NCBI GenBank assembly: GCA_934045905.1
Contig: OW203767.1
Location: forward strand, 14,201,073-14,265,072
DNA: 64,000 nucleotides
Reading direction: 5' to 3'
Source: Leuctra nigra
Lineage: Eukaryota > Arthropoda > Insecta > Plecoptera > Leuctridae
Part shown: piece by piece, positions 32,901-47,900 of the stretch
Numbering within the stretch: the first letter of the stretch is position 1
How the letters are laid out: each line of letters starts with the position of its first letter
Program-made: the position numbers and the translations under genes
The notes under the pieces: model-generated
The model's database searches: none
Told to the model about the DNA's origin: nothing
The model's input: only the letters and a program-made list of their open reading frames with translations

Positions 32901-35900
32901 CCTACATTTTGGCTCTGAAAGGGTTTCGCATTCAGCTCTCGTAAGAAACTTAGTAAATCCACCGCCCCCTTGAATAATCTTTTGAACAAGTCGGCACGCA
33001 CACTGTCAAGTTCCCGAAATCAAACTCGGCCTTTTCAATCCCCGAAGTTCTCAACTCGTGTTCCATGCATGATCTGACTTTTGCACGAGACTTTGAAATT
33101 ATGTCCCAAGTTTCACTCGCAGCGCACATCTGATTCGGTGTTTTATTGTTCGCAAAGTGTCTGGTTATTGTTTTACTGTCATCTGCCAGGTTTTGATGGG
33201 TCTTCGTAATGCTCCTGATAAAAACCCCTAGCTTTATGTCCGCGATTATGCGGCGGGCATATCACAAGAGGGTGCATGATAGAGGGGGATGAACAGCAGG
33301 GGAGGGGGTGGAAACCGCGGAGAATTCCTACCAGTCGCGGGGTGGGAGGGATCGACTACAGGCCGTTCTCTATGTAATGAAAAGTTTTTTTATTTTTTGC
33401 TTATCGGGATGGCAGTTTTGCGTTTTTTTTAAATGTCTGCCTATAGTCCATACAATTTATAGGTTAAAGGGGGTAAAAAGCGTATCTTTGTAAATGCGTA
33501 TTTTTTTATCTAGATTTTTTTCTATTGGGTTTCTATCTTTTCGTTTTGGAGAAGTTTGATTACAATAGTTAAAAAGTTGCCAATGTTGTTGCCCAACTTC
33601 CATAATAATTAGATGTTCCTTTATATTTTGTAATAATATAAACTAATTAAATTCCAGTAAAAAATATATATGTAACGCTATTAGCATTAATAGCTAATTA
33701 GGTACCTAGTCATAGTCAATAGTGTGTAAACTTCGTTTTTTTCGGTATTATTTGGTTGAAATTGTGGTAAGAAATGAATTTGTGTTCTTGAATTCTACTT
33801 GGAGTCGTCTAGACCTGCATATGTTACTCCCGATAAGTTCGACGTCCCAATCCTGCCGAATCAGCGCGAACACGACTCAAGAATCGCGATTCGATGACTA
33901 GGAATTAGCATTTCCCCCTCTTCGATTCAATTATTTGTGCGTCAGACGCCGAGAGTGTGAAGACAAATTGCCTCCGGCCCTCTTTCCGCCGCGCAGAACA
34001 CAAATCTTATTTCCATTCAGAATTCATCTCAGTCAAAAGAAAATTTCTTCCCGCCACGTGATTTCCACCGCCACCTCGCATGTAATCCACCGCCGCCTAG
34101 TGCGATTGGAAACAGATTCAAACTCATCGTCTATTCCTCACGGCCTCTCTGATTACACCCGTGATAAGTTCGAATAAAATGCTGCGTACGTTGACTCCAA
34201 CTAAAATTACATTTTTTTGTAAGAAACCTATTCTTCCTGAAAACACGTAGTGTATACACATAAATCTTATTGTTTTGTAGTGAAATCTATATTCTTCTAT
34301 AAAAAAGTTCCATTATTTTTAAATTTCGTTCCGTTATTTTTTAATCTCGTTCCAGTTTTTCTCTGCGTCGCGTTTGTCACGTAATCACCGCCTTCTCGCA
34401 TGATTCGGAACAGATTTAACTCACGGCCTCTGTGATTACACCGGTGTTGGTGATGATAAGTAATGCCGCTGCCAGATACAGCGCATGTGGCAATTATTCT
34501 TGAAATCCCGCTCGAATTATCGAAAACTCGAAACGAGCAAATTGCACACATACCTCGCTGTATTCTATTTAACTCGCACGTGTTTTAAGCCTATACATTA
34601 GCACAGGTTTTAGCGAGCGCTCCGCGTTGGCATTTTAATCCGTGGGGTTTATTTTTACTCCACTCTGTTTTACTGGTAATATAAGGTTTAATCCTTTACT
34701 AATTCCTGTACTGCCTATTACCTCGACTTTTGTTAATTCCTTCCTTGCATTTCATCATATTCTCAACCCCTCTAAGTTCCCTCCTTTGTACAAAACATCC
34801 CTTTCCCCTACGTCGATTTCCAATACTTTTGTACGAATTCTTTGATAATCTCGGCTTCGTTTCACGAGTCATTCGCCAGTGAAAAACCGTCTGGAATTCA
34901 TACTTGGAAGTCGACAAAATGACGCACGGTTCGCGGTTTCTACGGCTCATGTTTGCTTTGGCGGAAATGTCGGCTTGTTTGAAATGAAGTACAGAAATGT
35001 GCGACGGCAATATGTAAATCCTCCGGCTTGGTTTCATCCCCCGGCATTCCGCGCGTATGAATATTTATGTCGGCGAGAGCTATCCCGTGTTAATGGCCGA
35101 CATCTATCATAACTATAATAGCGGGAGTCGATCGACTTTTTCGAGAGCCGGATAATAATTTCGTGGTAAATCACGCGCGTGCCGTTAACGACGCACGCTT
35201 CCACGTGGTTGGTCACGTGATTTGTCGGTTTATGACTTGAAACTCTTTCGACTCGTTTCCCTGGTGAATTGCGTTATGTGAAAATTAGGTCATGTTCAAT
35301 GTAAACAGAGAGACTTTGATAGTAATCCCTACTCTTTCTATGAATACCTTCATGAATCTATTTCTATCATAAGGATATTTCCTCAGTTTTTCTCTCATTT
35401 GTCAACATCGCACGCACCCCTAATGCATGGAACTAATGGGGGACATTTCCATTAGGTTTCAATTTACCATAAGGGTTATGTCCCCCAAATGAAAATGTAC
35501 TGCATAAAGTGTCCCCAGTGCTTTTGAATTTATTATGAACTCTGTTTCTGACTTTTACATATTTTCGAAATGCTCGCCGCCGGATCTCGTTGGTTGGTAT
35601 TTCGAACAATTAGTTCAGCGTTGTGATTTCGAATGTTTTCAATATTTAAACTGCTCCACACTCCAAACTGTACAAAGCTTTGTTTTTACATAAACAATAA
35701 TGTAATAATGATAATGATGAGCTTTGTTTTTACATAAACGTACCTGAGCATGAATACTTTCTTTGCGTAACCGAGGATTACGATTATTAAACTGCAATAT
35801 ATTATAACATTTATTATAACATTATTTTTATGTGTTTTTTTTATTGTGCTTTCGTCGAATGATGCTGCAACTAGGCTAATGATGATGGCTGAATAATGAT

Positions 35901-38900
35901 GATAATAATAAGGAAATGGAAGCCGGAAAGAAGACGGTCGTGGCCTACTAGTAGGTGACCTTCCCGACATTTTCCTCTCGAACCACGAAAAACCTCAAGT
36001 CAGGACGATGAAGTAAGGATCATCGATTCCCCTAAGTCAACTTGTTCCGTTTTCAAGTGCCGCAAAACGGGTCATTTATAAATAATATGTATACACCCAA
36101 CAAATCATAAAACGGTATTTGAGCGAAACGGATTGGCTGCTGGTCAGGTTCCTTGATAATCAATCATTGTTATTATCAATGAAATCAGAGCTCGCCTACT
36201 AGAGGTAGATCACAAGTTAGCATAGACTTCATCGGATAATGCCATCACATTTTTTCGGACAATCCATTTCTTTCAAACTCGCTTTCAAATACCATTTTAT
36301 CATTTGTTGAGTGTACCAAAATGACTTGCATTCCAATAAATTTAACGTGCATTTATGGGTTTGATCACATTTTCTCTCTGCTAACATGCAAGTGAGAAGT
36401 GAAGCTAGTTTCTAAAAGTGTGTAGTCTACGAAAGCCACGTGATGTTGACCTTGGGTTGTCTCTTGCAGGAGCTGGAGTCGAACTCTGGCTCGTCGGACG
36501 ACGGCGACGGCGACGCCGAGAGCGGCAGCGACGCCCCCTGCGACATCGGCCTCCTGGAGCGCCTCATCAGATCTCATCCCGTGTGGTTCCTGCCGGGCAT
36601 CCAGCGCGCGGGCGCCTTCCATCTGCTGCAGGGCAAGGAGGAGGGGGTGAGTACAGTCACACTTCACTAGGACGTCCAAAAGGCAGGCAAATAGTACTTT
36701 AAAACTATTAAAAAATGATCACAAAATCCCAAAAAAGGACCAAGGAAATTTTATGGTATGTAATTCGTCAACATATTATTCAATTTGTCGGTTTAGGAGT
36801 TGGACTGGAGTAATATATTAAAATTAACTTAAATTCTTGTATGAATGTGTCAATGTATCAAGTGTCAATTGTTGATGACCATCCAAATCGTGCACGGATG
36901 GAAATTTTATGAATTTTGGTCTAGACCAAAATTCATAAAATTGTTGTAACTTGCAACAAACATTTGATATCATTTTCCCCAATAATTTAAAAAGGGACAA
37001 AAAGACCTTGAAATAGCAAGAAAAGAATTCATTAAAAAAATTGAGAAAAAGGCATTTTTAGGCAAAATGAAACACTTTTTTGAAATCAGGAACACATGAA
37101 ACATATTTATAATTTTGAGACGTGTCTGAACAAAAAACGAAAAAAGGATATGTCCTAAACATTCTAGCCCTACACATTACTCATCAATACACCCCTGTTC
37201 TGTTCCACAATCACAATGCCACTACAAGCATCCAGAACGTTCTCCCCCATATCTCGTCTGATGCCAAGACTCTTGATGCCCACTGGTACAATATCACCTT
37301 TAAAAACTTAATATGCAAAAGCTTACGGCGCCCTACGCAAATCATCCCCCCCCCTTCCCCACGCCATTAAAATTCGTTTTTAGTTAGATTTCTAGATACC
37401 TAATAGGTACAGAATTAACCACTTTGATTTAAAAAGCTTCTGAAGCTTAAAAACGTGAACTACTTATTGAACTGTATAATTAGAACATTTTTTGTGTAGG
37501 GCTGGTAACCAACATTTTAATTTCTGCAGGCCTGCAACTCACTTATTAGCCTTACCAAAAATTATGTGCTTCTTTAGAATTGTCACTAATCCTCCTAAGT
37601 TTTATCAAAATCAGAGAAAGTGATGAAGATTGTTGGATTGTTTGACTATTACTAAACTACCCATTTATTTGTCTTCCAGAACTTTGTGGTCCGTCAGTCG
37701 AGCCAGCCCGAGACGATGGCCATCTCAGTCCGTCTGCCGATGGGCAAGGGTCCGTACATCGAGCACTACCTGATCCAGTCGACGGACGGACAGCTGAGCC
37801 TGGAGAGCTCCGACAACCGCTTCGACAGCATTCCCGCGCTCGTCAGCCACTACTGCCAGTGCTGCGACGAACTGCCCGTGGCTCTCAGTCTGCCGCGGGC
37901 CATGCGCGATGCGGCCAATAGACAGCAGCTTAGCTCACTGGCGCTCTTAGGACAAGGTGAGTGTGTTGAGAACTAACAAGAGATCAATCAAACCCACTCA
38001 TTTATGTTCCATTGTTGACATCTCTTGGTGAAAATGTATTGGAATATAAAATTGTATGTACTTCAAGCAAACGGCAATCCTGGAAAAAACAAAATGTATG
38101 CTGCTGCAAGCCGAGTTCCTCAAACTGCCCTTCGTTTGAGTTCACCATACTACCCTACTACCTTGCAAATCCATTTCTCCATTTTAACAGCTATGTACTA
38201 AGTTGACAAAATCCTCCTAGGCCCAAAAAAATCAGCAATTCATGTTGACCAGACCTTCGACATGTATAAATAGTCCAAGAAATTCCCCGTTACACTTTGT
38301 CACCACTTTGTGGTGACATGACACAGATAGTATTTATTTCATGTTCCCCTAATTTTGCCACACATATCTCTCCAATTGAAAAACTTGTGAGGTTTCCAGT
38401 ATTACTTATCGTATCTTTTCATAGAGCACCATGACTATATACGTTGACTTGCTGATGTCTTCTATTGGCTGGCAGTATTCAGAAAGATGATTTACTTTAT
38501 ACGAGTTGTCTTCTCACGAAAGCGCTTCTGTTCTTCAGAGTTCTGGCGCTATCCGATGGCGAACCCTCGGCCCGCCATGACTCAGGCGGACCGACAGAGC
38601 CCGGCCTCGACCGGCAGCAGCCTGAGCAGCCTCGGCTCGGGCAACAACAACCAGCACTCGGGAGAACCCATCGTGCTCAACCTGGCACCGCTCGGAGAGC
38701 CGCAAGCAGTCATGACAACCTTCAAGGTACACTACATAACTACATACTACATCTTTACTACATAACAGATGCTCCGATCAAAAGAATATCAAGTTACTTG
38801 TTTTCCAGTTCAGTTCCAGAAGCAACAGAATTGCATTTGGAAAACTTTATTACTTGATTGAATAAATTACATTTGGATTGGTTCATGATTTTCTCAATAT

Positions 38901-41900
38901 AAATTGAATACTTGATATCGAAACATGAGTACTATTTCAGGTAAACAATTATTTGAGAATAAGAGATATGAAGTGCAGGCCTAAGAAGCCAAGCTCGACC
39001 CTTTTCTCTTTAGGAAAACCAACCGTAGTTTAAACGAAGTTAAATATGTTTGATCTGAGGTTTGGTTGGATATTGGTTTCCTTTATTTCATCCTTACTCC
39101 ACTGAAACCTGATTCTATAACTGCAAAGCGGTAAGCAAATCCGCTGGTAATGAGATTTTAGCTTTGCCATAAGCTTTATACACATTGCGATCTGCTAGCA
39201 ATCTAAAATAGTTGTAGAATCAGGGACCTGGAAGTCGTCGATACTCTGTATCGTCATCACTAATAATATATTCTGTTAATCTCAGTACACCCTGTCAATT
39301 GTCTGTAACACATTCTTTTCTTGCAGGGTTCGAGTCCTACCAGCCCAACGTCTCCCACTGACAGCCAATCCGGTGGGCTGATGTTGACGCCCCGCCCCCG
39401 TCCCACCCCTCCCAACACACTCAGTCTCCGGACGCCCCCTCCCCCGCCCCCTCGCTGGGCCAAGCCTCAGGCCTCCACGCCCCAGACCTCCACCCCGGCC
39501 TCCACACCCCAGGGGAACTTCACAGTGACCACCACGGTGACGTTCAGCATGAACCAGTCTCCTATTGGACACAATCATGTGCAGTCGCCCCTCGCTCACA
39601 ATCATGCGCAGTCGCCTCTTGCGCACAATCACGCACAGTCTCCGTTGGCGCAGATTGAGCCGGCCAGAACGCCACTGGTGAGTACACTATTATGTTCCGT
39701 ACACACTACACATTCTCAATCAATGAAGAAGATAATATCTTTATCAAGAGGGTTGGGAAATAGATAGAATCCATATGGAATGGCTCAATATATTTGATTA
39801 TTTATGCATGTCAAATATGATGTCAACTATTAAGATCATTGTCCACTTGAAAGGTATAGAAGTAGTTGTTTATCTACACTAAAGTAGACCTATGACACAA
39901 TAGAAGTTATAATAATGCATACATTTCTCAGAAATGTAGTCTTTTTGTTTGAATTCTCTTCCACATTATCTCATTGTTCAGATTGTACCAGATATACTGA
40001 TTCAAGAAACGAAATCTACCTTTGTAACAGGTGGTGCTTCATAATTTGTTTTTAGTTTATAATTTTTACTGTAAATGTGTAAAATGATATGTGGCCTATA
40101 GTTATATGTGGACCTTACCTTCCCGTTCGCTTTGTCTCACGCCTGTCTGTTTCCGGCGCAGATCACGTCGCCCGCCGCCAGCACGCCCAGCTCGGACCAC
40201 CGCGCGCGCCGCCGGCCGCGCCACGTGCGCGAGTCGCGCCACTACCAGGAGTCGGACATCCTGGACTCACCGACCACGTACTACCGCAGCTCCGTCGCCG
40301 ACAAGGTCAGCGACTACGAGGACGTGTGGGGGCCGGACCTCAGCAAGTCGCAGGAGGAGAAGAAGGTCACGCCCGACTTGCTGGAGCGAGTCTCCACGCC
40401 GGTGCAGGATCCCCCCAGCAAGGTACGCTCTACAGAAATACAATTGCGCTGAACATTAATAACATTTTACCTACCTCCTTTTTAATGGCCTGGGTATTTC
40501 AATTTGTAAAATATTTTGATTAGGTGTCTGCTGACTGAAACTATGTAGGTACACATTTATTGAAATAGATCACAGCCATTCTAATTTTGTAGCAAAAGCC
40601 TAATTTTAAACATGCAGGTCATTTATTGATGGGTTTACATGTGTTTGGAGTCGAAAACAATTTAATTTGACCACACTTCGCTTCATTGAGTACAAATAAT
40701 AAGTATTTGTGTAGTTGTGTACAGTGCGTTTGACACGGAATTTGCAGCAACGAGAAATCTAGTTTCTGTTTGGATTCCTATTTTCCATGCTAATTTTGGC
40801 TATTTTTCTGGCACTTCCTCCATTCAACTCCATAACAATAGGCACCGAGTGTTCGCCACGAGTGAGAGAAATTAGCAACATTTGTGGGAAGATCGTCAAC
40901 TGTTTTATTTCTCATTGGCCGTGACCTAGCAACCGATCAGATGTCAACAAATGTACTCAAAATATTTCGGAATCAGAACTTAGTCGCGCAAATTAATATT
41001 GTGATCAGATTCAGTGAAATTGTGAACACTTTGTTGTTAATATTTTGTAGGCGAATAAACATTAGATAAACTTGTTTAAATTTTAAGAATTGATAATGCG
41101 TAATATGTGCAGCAACATAACATATAACTGCAGCGACTTGGACGCCTTGCCAAAAGGTAAGCTTCCTTCCCACAGATTAGGTGGCTCTGTCTGTACTTTT
41201 GCAGTGCCATCTGTTGTCTAAACACGCTGCCTATAGAGGAGCAAAGAAAATCCACGTTTCTGAGGCGTATACAGCATTTTATTGGCGATTGTAATTCGGC
41301 ATTTGCCCTCAGGCGCTGAAAGGTCCGGTCCAAATGGAGTTATAGTAAGAGCCAATAGGAGAAAAAAAATATTCATTTTATTGTGAAATCATTAATCATG
41401 TAAAGATTTTAATTTAGAAACATATGAGCTACTTTTGTCATGGAAAACAAATTGTAAGTTGTATTATGTACATGTCCATGGGATGATAAATACAAATACA
41501 AATAGTTCAATCAAAATTTACGAGTAGTTAAGTAATTAAATATCCACTTTTTTTGCAGGAGGGATCTCGCAACCACTTGGGACTGGTGATCAACACCTCC
41601 CCCAACACCTCCCCTCTTCCCACCCCTCCCCCCGCCAAGCAGGGGAGCCCCTTCTACGCGGAACCGGCCGACGCCCTCCTCCTCCGACGTCGGCCCAACC
41701 TCCGACCGACCTCTCGCAACCGACACTCCGACGTGTGGCCGGCCAATCACAGTGCGGCTCTGCTCGCCAGGATAGACTCCTCGGAGGAACTGACCAATCA
41801 GGGCTTCTCCTCGTCGATGGACAACCTGGCGTCGTTGAGAGGGTCGCGGAATGCCGGCAGACCGAGGGGAAAGCCGGTGGAGCCGCCGCAGATACGGATG

Positions 41901-44900
41901 GCGAAACCCATTCCGGATGCGTCGTGGGCCGTTGATTCCAGCTGGGAATTCATCGGTAAGTTTTAGTCATTGCTTTGTTCGCTAATCTGCGTTAAAAACC
42001 TGCACAGCATTGGAAATGAACTATGTATACATTTGTTCTTATGTACAACTAACTATACACAACTACTTTTTAAAACCACTCAATTTTCACTTTTTTAGAG
42101 TACCTTTTGGCTTCAGGATGCAAAATGTGTTTCGTTGTTTAGACTTTTTAACGATAGTTAAGAATCTATCAGAAAGGCCGATTAAATGGTGGATTTTGGC
42201 ATGAATTTCAGTCGAATCTACTCCGTAAAACACTCACAGTTTTTTGTGGTCTTTAAATCACAAGTAGATATACAGTTTATTGGTAAAATAATAAATATGT
42301 AAATGAAATAAATTCTTACCTTGATTGCAGTTTGGATGAAAGAATTACCAAATAAATACAACATTAAAACATAGTTCCTGGCGATAACTTTGCTATCTAT
42401 TTAACACAATTTTTTTTATACAAAGTAAATGTCGGATGCCAGGAAGTGAAACCACAATGTCGTCGTGCCTTATGATTATGTCACTGATAACGGTTTGTTT
42501 GAATGAAACTACAAGGCAGTGTATTTCATTCACATCAGTTCCATGAGCATTTTCTATATAGGTGAGTGGCGCAACAATTCATTCGGAACAAGGTAACAAC
42601 AGAGCAGGACTGAAATAAGTGCCAACACATGTGCTTTACTTCTTCAACATTGTGCTTAGGTACCTATGAAAAGTTTTGAATAGTGGTTTAATCTTGAGTT
42701 ACATTGTGATGTTTATGGTACCTATGACTAACATAAAAAGACTGTCATAAGTGAAAAATAAATTGTGCAAGAGTTCATCTTTTAAAATACATTTACTTGG
42801 CACTTTATTTTACTGAAATACAATGTGCATCAAGATACAATACAATTCAGACCTCTCCGATGATTGAGTTCTGATTCTGATGGGTGAAGAATGTAACAAG
42901 TGTGATTGTTGTTGTTACAGGCAAGGAGGGTGAAGAAGATGAGGACGAGGAAGACGACGAAGACGAGGAGTACCGAGACGAGAGAGAGATGAGGTTTCCG
43001 TCTCTCGAGCAGCAAGAGACGACACTTGATGAGTTCCCGCCCGGCAAGATCACGGTGCAAGAGCTCATCGCTCAGAGGTACTACCTATATCAGCACTCAT
43101 TGTTTTAAACACAAATAGGAAGCTGGATAATCAGACTTCATGTGAAATGTATTAGATACCAGTGTCAGCCAGATAATGTGAATGATCTATTGAACCATTT
43201 AAATAATTAAATGGTGTGTGGAAGGGTTGGTTAGTCAAAGGTGGAAGTAACCAGTGGGAATAACTTCTTCATTCCAGTTTTAAACCTAAACGTCTTATCA
43301 AACTCATAATACGAAATCCTTTGGACTGTGACTGTTCTTAGATTAACTGTGAGTTTGTCATTCCTGCTGAGCAATATAAATACACAACTAAAGGTAACTA
43401 CACAGTACAATTTTTACTTTATTTAACATACAATTTTATTTGACACTTCTTACTGGAAGAAGACATACAAATGTTCCATTCTTGGGGCCACAAAGTTTAA
43501 TCTGAGGAGTTACAATTTTTACATCTAAGAGGTCTCTTTTGACTATTTGAAAGCTGTTGAAACATAGAAATGCTCAAAGAAATAGCGCATTAATATCTGT
43601 ACCTCAAAAGTAGAAGGACGGAAGTCCATTTTTATGATTATAATTATTTTCTATATTCTCAATGGAGCCGAGGCTCCACAAGTGAGAATGTAATAGAGAA
43701 GGGAGGAAAGGAAACCCGGGTCCGGCATGTAGCCTACTCCTGACGAAAGATACCAAGGTGGCCAAAGGCTTAACGTCCCATCCGAAGGACGACCGGTGTA
43801 AAATTCACAGCACTGGCCTCCACAACCCACGCAGTCGAGAGACTGATATCAGGTGGAGGGAGGTCGTCACACTGACCCCCAAACACCCCAGTCTCTCTGG
43901 CCCAACGGCAGCAACCTGGCAAGGCAGAGTTGAATGGTCACCCATCCAACTGCTGACCGCGCTCAATGTTGCTTAACCTCAGTGATCTAACGAGAACCGA
44001 GGTATCCAACACACCAGCCGTTGGGTTAAATTCTTGAGGTTAAGCTCATAAACCAGTATTTATAAAATAATCCAATCATATTTGTAATGGAGATAGATAT
44101 TAGTCATGTAGGAGAATATTTCAATATAACACTTTGTTGGCATCAGTCAAATGGCAATTAATAGTCTAATAGAGCTTGATTACATCTTCCAAAAGTGTTC
44201 AACATAAAATGGAGAAAATGGACTTCTGCCCTTCTACATCTGAGGTAGTAAAGATCTAGTACGTGACTGTTGTTCTCCGTTCAGATTCCCCGCACTGCGC
44301 CTGAGCCCCGACATCGTGCCCGCGTCGTCGGACCCCCACCGCACGACTACCTTGGGGTCGCGCATCAGCAGCTATGACAACGTGCGCAACGCGCGCAACT
44401 CGCAGCTCTCGGACTCGGACGAGACGGCCACGCTGTTCTCGGAGCCGTGGGACAGCACGCGCTGGGACCAGCTCATCAACCTCCAGGAGCCCGCGCCCGC
44501 GCATGTCACCAGAAACAAGAGCTTCAAGGAGCGGCTCGATCCGTTGCTTTGTGAGTTCAATGATTCATATGTCGTGTTTGATGACATCATTACTTCTGTA
44601 GGTTTGTTAGTAGAGTATGTGAATTGACCTTTTCTCGATCAAGATTGTGATTTAGAAATATTTTCTATGGGAAATTAAGGAAATGTTAAACATTTATTTA
44701 ACAAGAACTTTGGAAGATAACTTCGGTTGTTTCTCACATACATATTTTGTAGTCTTTGAGATTGAGAATTTTCGACATTTTATTGTTTTGCTAAGTTGCA
44801 TCAAAATTTTAAAATTTGTCATAAAAAATATAGAGATAGTTATGCAAGTTATAGTTAATATTTTAATATTAATCTTATGACATTTGCACACTGCAATCTC

Positions 44901-47900
44901 ACAATATTCTGCACATTTTCTGAGCTCTACGAAATAGAAATACTTCATAGATTTAAGTCAAGACAAGTTTGTTGATATCTCTTCCTTCCTACATGATAAT
45001 AACAATAATAATAACAACATCTCTTAAATGTGGCACTATTTCAACTATTTGAAGAATATAGTAAACAACCTCGATGGTGATAGTATTCCCATAGTTTATT
45101 TTGACCGGATGACACATACGACCAACATCCCGACCTACGTCGCATTATCGAAACCAAGACGTAGTTTCGCCAGACTTTGTCTTGTACATATAAACATTGC
45201 AGGCAGGATGTGAGTGGTAATGTCCACAGAGCGCAGCCGGTCAAAGTCCTCTCATTGATTGGCTGATGCAATGGTCCATCAGTAATCACTGAGTACACGT
45301 TCCTCTACTACAGAACTGTTAGCATTCACATTGCTCTCATTCATTGCTAAACGTTTATACATACCTGCTGAGAGATATGGTTTGTTGATACGTTGTTTTT
45401 ATTAAGTTTTTTCAAGTGTTGTGATAACGTTTATTTAAAAGTGTTTCTAGTGGTTTCATTTGACTTTTGACACGTTCTTACTTGTGTTTTGTGTAAAATG
45501 GCTTCTAAACTTATAATCAGAATCGTAAAGTACATTTGGCGGGCAGTTCGAAAGCTGACAAGATTCGTGTTTTGCTGCTTTCTTTGTAAGATTCAATCAC
45601 ATTTATTATTGTCATTGTTAAAGCATCATATCATACAGCTATTTGTTTTATTAAACTATTTATAACATGAGGTGAGGATGTGAATGGAATTTACATAAAT
45701 ACTAAATTTCTTGACGGTTTTTATAGGTTTTTACAATTTTAAATTGCCAAATATTGACGCAGATTTTGATTTACTTGACGTCAAGTTGTCTTTTTACAAC
45801 TAAAATGCTGTTTTAAAACTCATTTACACCCAAATTAAACCCATTTTGGGTAGATTATATTTCCACACTCTCTTTTCGCTACAGATTGTACTTTTTCTTA
45901 AATAATGATTTTTTATGAATGTTAACGTAAATAAATGAAATTGATTTTTATCAAGTGAGAGAAGTAACGTGTGTGATTCTGCTTCAGCGCCTCCTCGACT
46001 GCAGGCGCTGAGAAACCGCGACGCCGGCGGCACGGGCGCATCTATCCGAGCGTACGCGCTGCACCTGGCGGGAGACAAGAGCACCACCTTCGCGCAGAAC
46101 ATCGACAACTTCATCGCGTGTACGAGAGAGTCGCGCGAGATCAGTCCGCAGGTAAACTTACGATTCAATCTATTGGTCTTTTATTCGCAAGTAGTATTGT
46201 AACAGGATAGGACATTTATTATCAGACTACCTATACCTAATCTGATTAAAAACACCAGCACATTAAGATTTAGGTACTGTCTCATCATCAGTACACAAGA
46301 TTTGGACCTTGGAATTTTGATCTCAAAATTAAACAAGGTCTGCAATCAGTTAGGTTTGTAACAATAAAATCTTAACTTGTTGCAAGTGCAGACTTATCGA
46401 TTTTGCTGCTTGTATGCTGCTTGAGTACACTTTTTTGGATTAGATTAGAAACAAAATGATTCAACGAAATTAATTGAGATTTTAATCTTGATTAAATAAA
46501 AGACAATTTTTTTTTATTAGTATTAATTGTTTGATTTTCGTCCAGGTTGTGATGAGGAACATGCGGCAGTTCATGTCCGGCATGAAGAACTACCTGGTCA
46601 AGCACGGGGAGCGGGAGTTCGAGAAGGAGGTAGAGAAGGAGCGGACCAAGCTCAAGGCCACGGAGTTTCTCAACCTGGACGCCATCTTGGAGGGAGTGAT
46701 GCACAAGTTAGTCGTGCGGCCGCTGAAGGAGCACCTCTACAAGCTCTTCGTGGACGAGTACACGCGGAATGGTGAGAAACGTGCACAAGATCTCGGTTAG
46801 CTGACATTCCTGGTCTGTGGAGTCATCACTGTAGGGTTGTTCTAAATTCGTTAGGTTTGTTCGTTTGCCACAAACTCACATTCCTTTTGCACTTTTGGTA
46901 CTCTTGTGGCATACACCACATGTTCAATTTGACATCTGTGGCAACTTTGTTTAGCCAAAACCTTTTGCTTTCTACCCATGATCCTGATGAAGTGTAGTCT
47001 TTGGCAAGTTGTGATCAATGTCAAAAGGCCGGACTTTGTGACTGTGACGGTGAATAATCAAGAATATGAAGTTTCTTTAGATGCCTATTTCTTTTCAGTA
47101 TTGCTTATTATTTTCTGAATCTTACTGGTCAGCCTTAATTGTGTTCGTTTTAATGATTATGTGGTACTCTTCTCAATTGTGGCTTTACCACAGACTTCCA
47201 AGGGTTACCATTTGGCAGGTTGTGACGGCATAAACGAACAAATGATACTGCGTCACGAATTTACCAGCTTGTTTCAATGTTTGACAAATAGCTTTCCATT
47301 GTGCAGTGAGCCGGTATTATGTGAAACGACTCAACAAAGAATTTAGAATAACCCTCCTTGTAAATTGCATTTCATTGTTCTTAATACAGTTTGCTACTTT
47401 TTTTATTAGATAGTCAACATTGTTAATATTTATTGTAGTAAATGCATTTCCATGTTCAGTCATCTCCTAATATCACATGCCTTCAGTACAGTTAGACAAA
47501 GGGGTGTGGAGAGGAGGGGGAGAGTGGTTAGCAATATTAGTAGAACAACAAAAATTAATTATTTTAGTACCTCATACCATTGACATTTAGTACACTTAGA
47601 CCTACAACTTACCTAGGCCATCTTTTTCAGTGAATTTCTTCATCAATTCCAATTTTCTCATAATTTCAATTTTTTTTGAGAATAATAGTTAACAGTTTTT
47701 TCCTCTTTATTTATTATTTATTTCTAATTTAACATTTCTTTGATCTTTGACATATTTCAAGCCAAACGTAATTGAATCAATTAAAATGTTAAATTTTCGT
47801 TCAGCCGCGGCGGCAATCGTTTATCGGCAATCTCCTTAGAAGTATTGAATTATAGAGATATAGCCATCCATGCTTTTTACTATATTTGCATAATTTTTTA

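Noticed and set aside
40089..40523. Arg-rich and Ala/Gly-rich plus frames over spri exon 6
   Set aside because: Wrong registers of a GC-rich exon; the phase-consistent frame gives the linker with DYEDV.
42830..43068. Ser-rich and Leu-rich minus-strand frames
   Set aside because: Shadows of the GAN-repeat acidic exon 8 of spri on the plus strand.
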